Source: Paramecium octaurelia (lineage: Eukaryota > Ciliophora > Oligohymenophorea > Peniculida > Parameciidae). From it: a stretch of DNA of 64,000 nucleotides. Location of the stretch: NCBI GenBank assembly GCA_905182995.1, contig CAJJDP010000096.1:62001-126000 (forward strand), read 5' to 3'. The notes beneath the pieces are model-generated. The model searched no databases. It worked only from the letters and a program-made list of their open reading frames with translations, and had not been told where the DNA came from. Positions 60,495 to 64,000 of the stretch are shown here, one piece after another; the stretch's first letter is position 1; each line of letters starts with the position of its first letter. The position numbers and the translations under genes were made by a program.

Positions 60495-60826
60495 TTTAAT
60501 AAAATTATATAACTCATAAATTTAATCGCACGTTAATATTGCTCAAAATCATCCAAGTTTCTTGAAATAATAGTATATTTATATTCTATTTTCAACGTGA
60601 AAGTATTATAAGAATTTCTCATCTGTATTGATTTAGTCACAAAAGCTAAGAATTATGGAAACAATTGAATTTAATTTTAGGAATTTTAAGTCAAATGCTA
60701 TTAACATTATATTATTCAAAAAAATTATTAAAAATGGTGTGATATCAAATAGTTTATAGAAAAGCAAGAAGAATAATGTGAGTGTTAAAGACAGGAATAT
60801 TAATTTTTATATTATTTATAAATTAA
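60495..60826. other. Spacer between divergent genes
   Basis: About 330 bp; no gene seen. Confidence 0.4.
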
Positions 60827-61324
60827 ATGCAAAGTGGATTTTCGGTTTGTAGAAGAAAGGCTGGGTAAACCTTCCGAAAGACTCTTGGATTATATAATTA
60901 TAAATTGGGACATTAGCAATATCACAAAGAACCTGGGAGTGTGTCTTTGAATGCAGTGGAGTAATTAAAAAATGTAAAATATGCAAAATAGTTTGAATAG
61001 ACTAAGACTTATGAAGGCATAATGAGGATTAGGAAATTGAGACAGGAAAGCGATAGAGTATTTGGAAAATTTGTTGGAAGTAATTGAATTATTATAAAAT
61101 TAGCCAAATTTGTGGTTGATAAGAGTAGAATTCCTTAATACGATATACCAGATTTGACCGGATTTGAAGTATTATAATGACTATTTTAGCTTAAACCTTA
61201 TGTATCATACCATACTCCTTAGGTGGATAAGGAGACTTAGGCGAAATTAGAAAGAATGAATGATTTTAATTTAACAGAGAATTTGGTACCTCGTTCGGAA
61301 ACAAAATTATTAGAGAAGAAATGA
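60827..61324 (+). CDS. MRPL41: Mitochondrial ribosomal protein mL41
   Basis: A 150-residue large-subunit protein of the mitochondrial ribosome. The diagnostic block 'IPQYDIPDLTGFELKPYVSY' followed by 'HTP' is nearly the family consensus. The N-terminus is basic ('SGFSVCRRKAGQTFRKTLG'), consistent with import. Introns of 24 and 21 nt at 61080-61103 and 61169-61189 were removed; the second falls inside the conserved block and restores it exactly. Confidence 0.93.
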
Positions 61325-61426
61325 CGCATCAAATATTAAGAATTTTAAATACCCAATCTTAAATTTCATACTCTCTTATTCTATCTTTTTTTATTTTTAT
61401 TAATTATATTCAAAATATGAGTTCCA

Positions 61427-62220
61427 AAAGAAGGGTAGGAATAGCCCATTTCCTCCTCAGAACCTTTGAAATGCTTGATGTACAAAATTATAATTATAGA
61501 ATTCCAACAGACGCCAAAGCTTAAACATCTGATAGAGTGGTCCCCTTGTGGCGAGATGTTCTATATCAAAAACGCTAGGGAATTTGCTAATAAAGTATAG
61601 TCAAGATTCAAATTTATTTCTTAGGTGCTTCCATAATATTTCAGACATAGGAACTTTTAATCTTTCTTACGACAATTGAATATGTATAACTTTGTTAAGA
61701 AACGGTTGAAGAATGGCTGGAATCAATTTCAACACAAGTATTTCAAAAGGGAAGCCAAGTATATTATTTAAGATTATTATCAATCTTTTTAGAAATCTAC
61801 TTATACATGTTCACCGCCGAAGCAATGGTTAATAATCTGATGAAGAAGAACAAACAGGTATTTTTGAATCATTACATTTAGACCAATAAGAGTCAATCAA
61901 AAAACAATAAGAATAATTGCAATAAATCAAATATCTGTAAAATGATATTGTTCTTACCTCAAGCCTCCTCTATCAATAATCAGTAATTCTATAAAGCAAC
62001 TTCTAGCGTCTCAAGAATGTATTATCTTTCCGCTTAAATTAGAAATTATTGTATCAGTATATTGAGGAACAGAAACAAGAAAAATTCCTCTTTAACACCT
62101 TCTCTCTTTTAAATAAATCACAAACCGATTCCCCCAAGTTAACTTAAACCATACTCACTCAGAATCACAAAGAAACAGATCAGGAACCATAATTATTTGT
62201 ACTCTCTTGATTAGCAAGAT
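61427..62220 (+). CDS. Heat-shock factor (HSF-type transcription factor)
   Basis: A 216-residue protein. The HSF DNA-binding domain covers about 8-105: 'VGIAHFLLRTFEMLD', 'LIEWSPCGEMFYIKNAREFA', 'VLPQYFRHRNFQSFLRQLNM', 'YNFVKKR', 'FKREAKNLLIHVHRRS'. A coiled coil for trimer formation follows ('ESIKKQQEQLQQIKYLQND'). It is much shorter than animal HSFs, with little room for an activation domain. Five introns (61480-61510, 61595-61624, 61759-61792, 61858-61881, 62019-62042) close the frame. The third, 34 nt, is the longest of the TAG-ended introns. Confidence 0.92.
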
Positions 62221-62622
62221 TTTTTATACATCATCCTTCATAAAAAATATTCATATTTATAAAACTATATTTAACATTTGACTGTTACATTTCCATCCCC
62301 ATTCTTAAATTGCAAATGACACTCTAATAGTCCATAATTGACTATGTTACTTTCCAAAATGAAATTTTATATTAGAAAATGAAAGCAATTCTGTATGTGT
62401 ATAACTAAAAATATAAATATCTTAATTTTCATTAAATATTTATTTTAATACATAAATAATTACTAAAATTGTATCATTTTTTAAACACTTGTATAACAAC
62501 ATTACTAGCTTTTTTATATCTATTTTAAGAAAACAGAGCCTTTTTAATATGCTAAATAACGTCGCGTTATTTAATTTAAGGAAGAAATCAATAGATTTCT
62601 GTATTAAATTTAATAATATAAT
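62221..62622. other. Spacer, no gene seen
   Basis: About 400 bp of A+T-rich DNA. The right end (from 62570) is part of the segment repeated at 63906. Confidence 0.45.
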
Positions 62623-62664
62623 ATGAGTTCTTAATAAAATAAATAGAAAGATGTAGTCAATAAA
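62570..62664. repeat. Segment repeated at 63906-64000
   Basis: Identical for all 95 bases visible after the gap at 63905 (offset 1336). The match presumably continues beyond the window. Confidence 0.9.
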
Positions 62665-63867
62665 TAAATGATATTTGCACTGAATCCAAAGCAAGATTTC
62701 AATTTAGGAGATCCAGTCAAAATTAATAAAGCTAATAGTTATGATCCTACCTATGTGAAAAATGAACCATTACAAAAACCAATAAACTAAATATCCAATT
62801 CAAACATTGGAACATTTCAAGACAAAGACTAATTAGTAAACTCTATTATTATCATGTTAGAAGCATACTAACGAGGCTAAAAATTAGAAGAAATAAAATA
62901 AAATTAAGTACATCGCAACCCGGTAATTGTGTCAATATATTTATTTAGTTCAATTGCTGGATTGAAAGCCTACACAAAGGCATAGAAAGATAATTAAGAT
63001 TCCTTATTTTACAAGTTGGAAATAAATAAGTAAGCTGATAAAAACTTATTTCTGTTGGCTGATGGTCACGGTGAATAAGGAGCAAAAGTATCCTAATATG
63101 CAATAAAACAACTTTCTGATTGCATTTATGATATGATAGAGTCCATGAACACCCAGCCAAAATTTGTAGAACAACTAAATTCAAATATTATTACATCATT
63201 CTAAAAAATTGAATCCAATTTAGTAAGTATTATATCCTATGATTAGGTAAGCTTATCTAATATCGATACTACAGATAGTGGCACTACAATGAATTTGGTT
63301 TTAACTTTCGAAAATTATTTAATATCTGCCAACATTGGAGACACAAGGACATTTTATTTTCAAAGAAGTGATAAACCAGATTAACTTGGACCTGTCACTT
63401 TGAGAATTAAATAATTGTCAAATTAACACACTCCTGAGAAAGAAATAGAATCACAAAGGATTTTGGAATCAGGTGGAAAAATAGAATAGGACACTTAAGG
63501 CTTTCAAAAGACAGGACCATTAAAAGTGAAATCAAAAAAATAAGATATCAAAGGTGTCACTATTACTAGATCATTTGGAGATGTCTAGGCAAAACAAGTT
63601 GGAATCATTTCCCTTCCTGACATCCATACTTTTCAAATTTAACAAGAAGGTTTTTTAGTACTAGCCACTGGGTCAATTCTGGACATGATTGATATTATAG
63701 ACATTTGTAGAATATTGACTCCAATCACTCCTCCAAATAGTTAAGCGGCCATTGAAAATGCAGCAGGACAAATTGTAGAAGAGGCAAGAAAGAAGGCAAA
63801 GCTTTAACCTGATATATAGGATGATTATTCATTGATTTTAGTTTATATTGAAATGGATTTAGCTTGA
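62623..63867 (+). CDS. PP2C-like protein phosphatase, one metal-site motif altered
   Basis: A 397-residue protein. Motifs in order are 'YTKAQKDNQDSLFY', 'LFLLADGHGEQGAKV', 'TTDSGTTMNLVL', 'ISANIGDTRTFYF', 'ESGGKIEQD', 'ITRSFGDVQAKQVG', 'LVLATGSILDMID' and 'IQDDYSLILVYI'. In active PP2C enzymes the seventh motif is usually (S/T)DG(L/I)WD. Here the Asp-Gly is Gly-Ser and the Trp is Leu, so a metal ligand is lost. It may be a pseudophosphatase or weakly active. Introns are 62836-62860 and 62923-62948. Confidence 0.85.
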
Positions 63868-63904
63868 AATCCTTATAGCAATTCTATTTATATAATTCTA
63901 AAGA

Positions 63905-63905
63905 N
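63905..63905. other. Undetermined base marking contig junction
   Basis: Single 'n' after which sequence from 62570 restarts. Confidence 0.95.
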
Positions 63906-63958
63906 TTTAATTTAAGGAAGAAATCAATAGATTTCTGTATTAAATTTAATAATATAAT

Positions 63959-64000
63959 ATGAGTTCTTAATAAAATAAATAGAAAGATGTAGTCAATAAA
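63959..64000 (+). CDS. PP2C-like gene, second copy, first 14 codons only
   Basis: Identical to the start of the gene at 62623, cut by the window edge. Very probably the same locus shown twice because of the unmerged overlap at 63905. Confidence 0.8.

Noticed and set aside
62440-63184. Minus-strand frames of about 80 codons
   Set aside because: Antisense or spacer frames around the PP2C-like gene, with no recognisable features.

Overview
The window looks like macronuclear DNA from a ciliate of the Paramecium type. Every recognisable protein reads through only if TAA and TAG are glutamine and TGA is the sole stop. Introns are tiny (mostly 21-34 nt, GTA...TAG). The DNA is very A+T-rich, genes lie on both strands, and spacers are usually tens of bases. 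With the standard code nearly all genes break into short pieces, so the genes below were read with the ciliate code and the introns removed by eye. The reading frame closes (length divisible by three) in nearly every gene with a full model; exceptions are stated. I saw no tRNA, rRNA, CRISPR or transposase gene.

1-12 kb: an oxysterol-binding-related protein (ORP) with PH domain, a small basic protein, eIF2-beta, a small unknown, an ULK-like kinase, an EST1/SMG-type protein fused to a Regnase-type NYN nuclease, an alveolin/epiplasmin-type cytoskeletal protein, a SAM-like/zinc protein and a coiled-coil protein. 12-21 kb: a kelch protein, a dual-specificity phosphatase, the ribosomal-protein chaperone SYO1/HEATR3, PAM18/TIM14, an STK32-like kinase and a FAM227-like protein. 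22-29 kb: a membrane protein, a PX-WD40 protein, a mitochondrial PGP phosphatase (GEP4-like), then three small polar proteins separated by unusually long non-coding DNA.

29-43 kb is disturbed by sequence gaps. Single 'n' bases at 30701, 36682, 40942 and 63905 each sit where a stretch of up to about 1.4 kb is repeated exactly, which looks like contig ends joined without merging. This region holds a mitochondrial carrier (twice), an FBXO9-like F-box protein (one full copy, one fragment), a Mut-7/EXD3-like 3'-5' exonuclease, and an array of a ciliate two-membrane-span protein family.

43-64 kb: glutamine synthetase, an MFS transporter, a TBC protein, a 912-aa glutamine-rich protein, thiolase, V-ATPase subunit C, a CID-domain protein, glycine-cleavage T protein, small unknowns, a ubiquitin-like protein, mitochondrial ribosomal protein mL41, a heat-shock factor and a PP2C-like protein whose 5' end is repeated after the last gap.

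The genes are mostly unlinked housekeeping functions with no operon logic. The most striking object is the glutamine-rich gene at 48138-50876. A 714-bp perfect (TAA)n tract encodes, with its edges, 242 consecutive glutamines written almost wholly in reassigned stop codons. The EST1/SMG-NYN nuclease is the most interesting domain combination.
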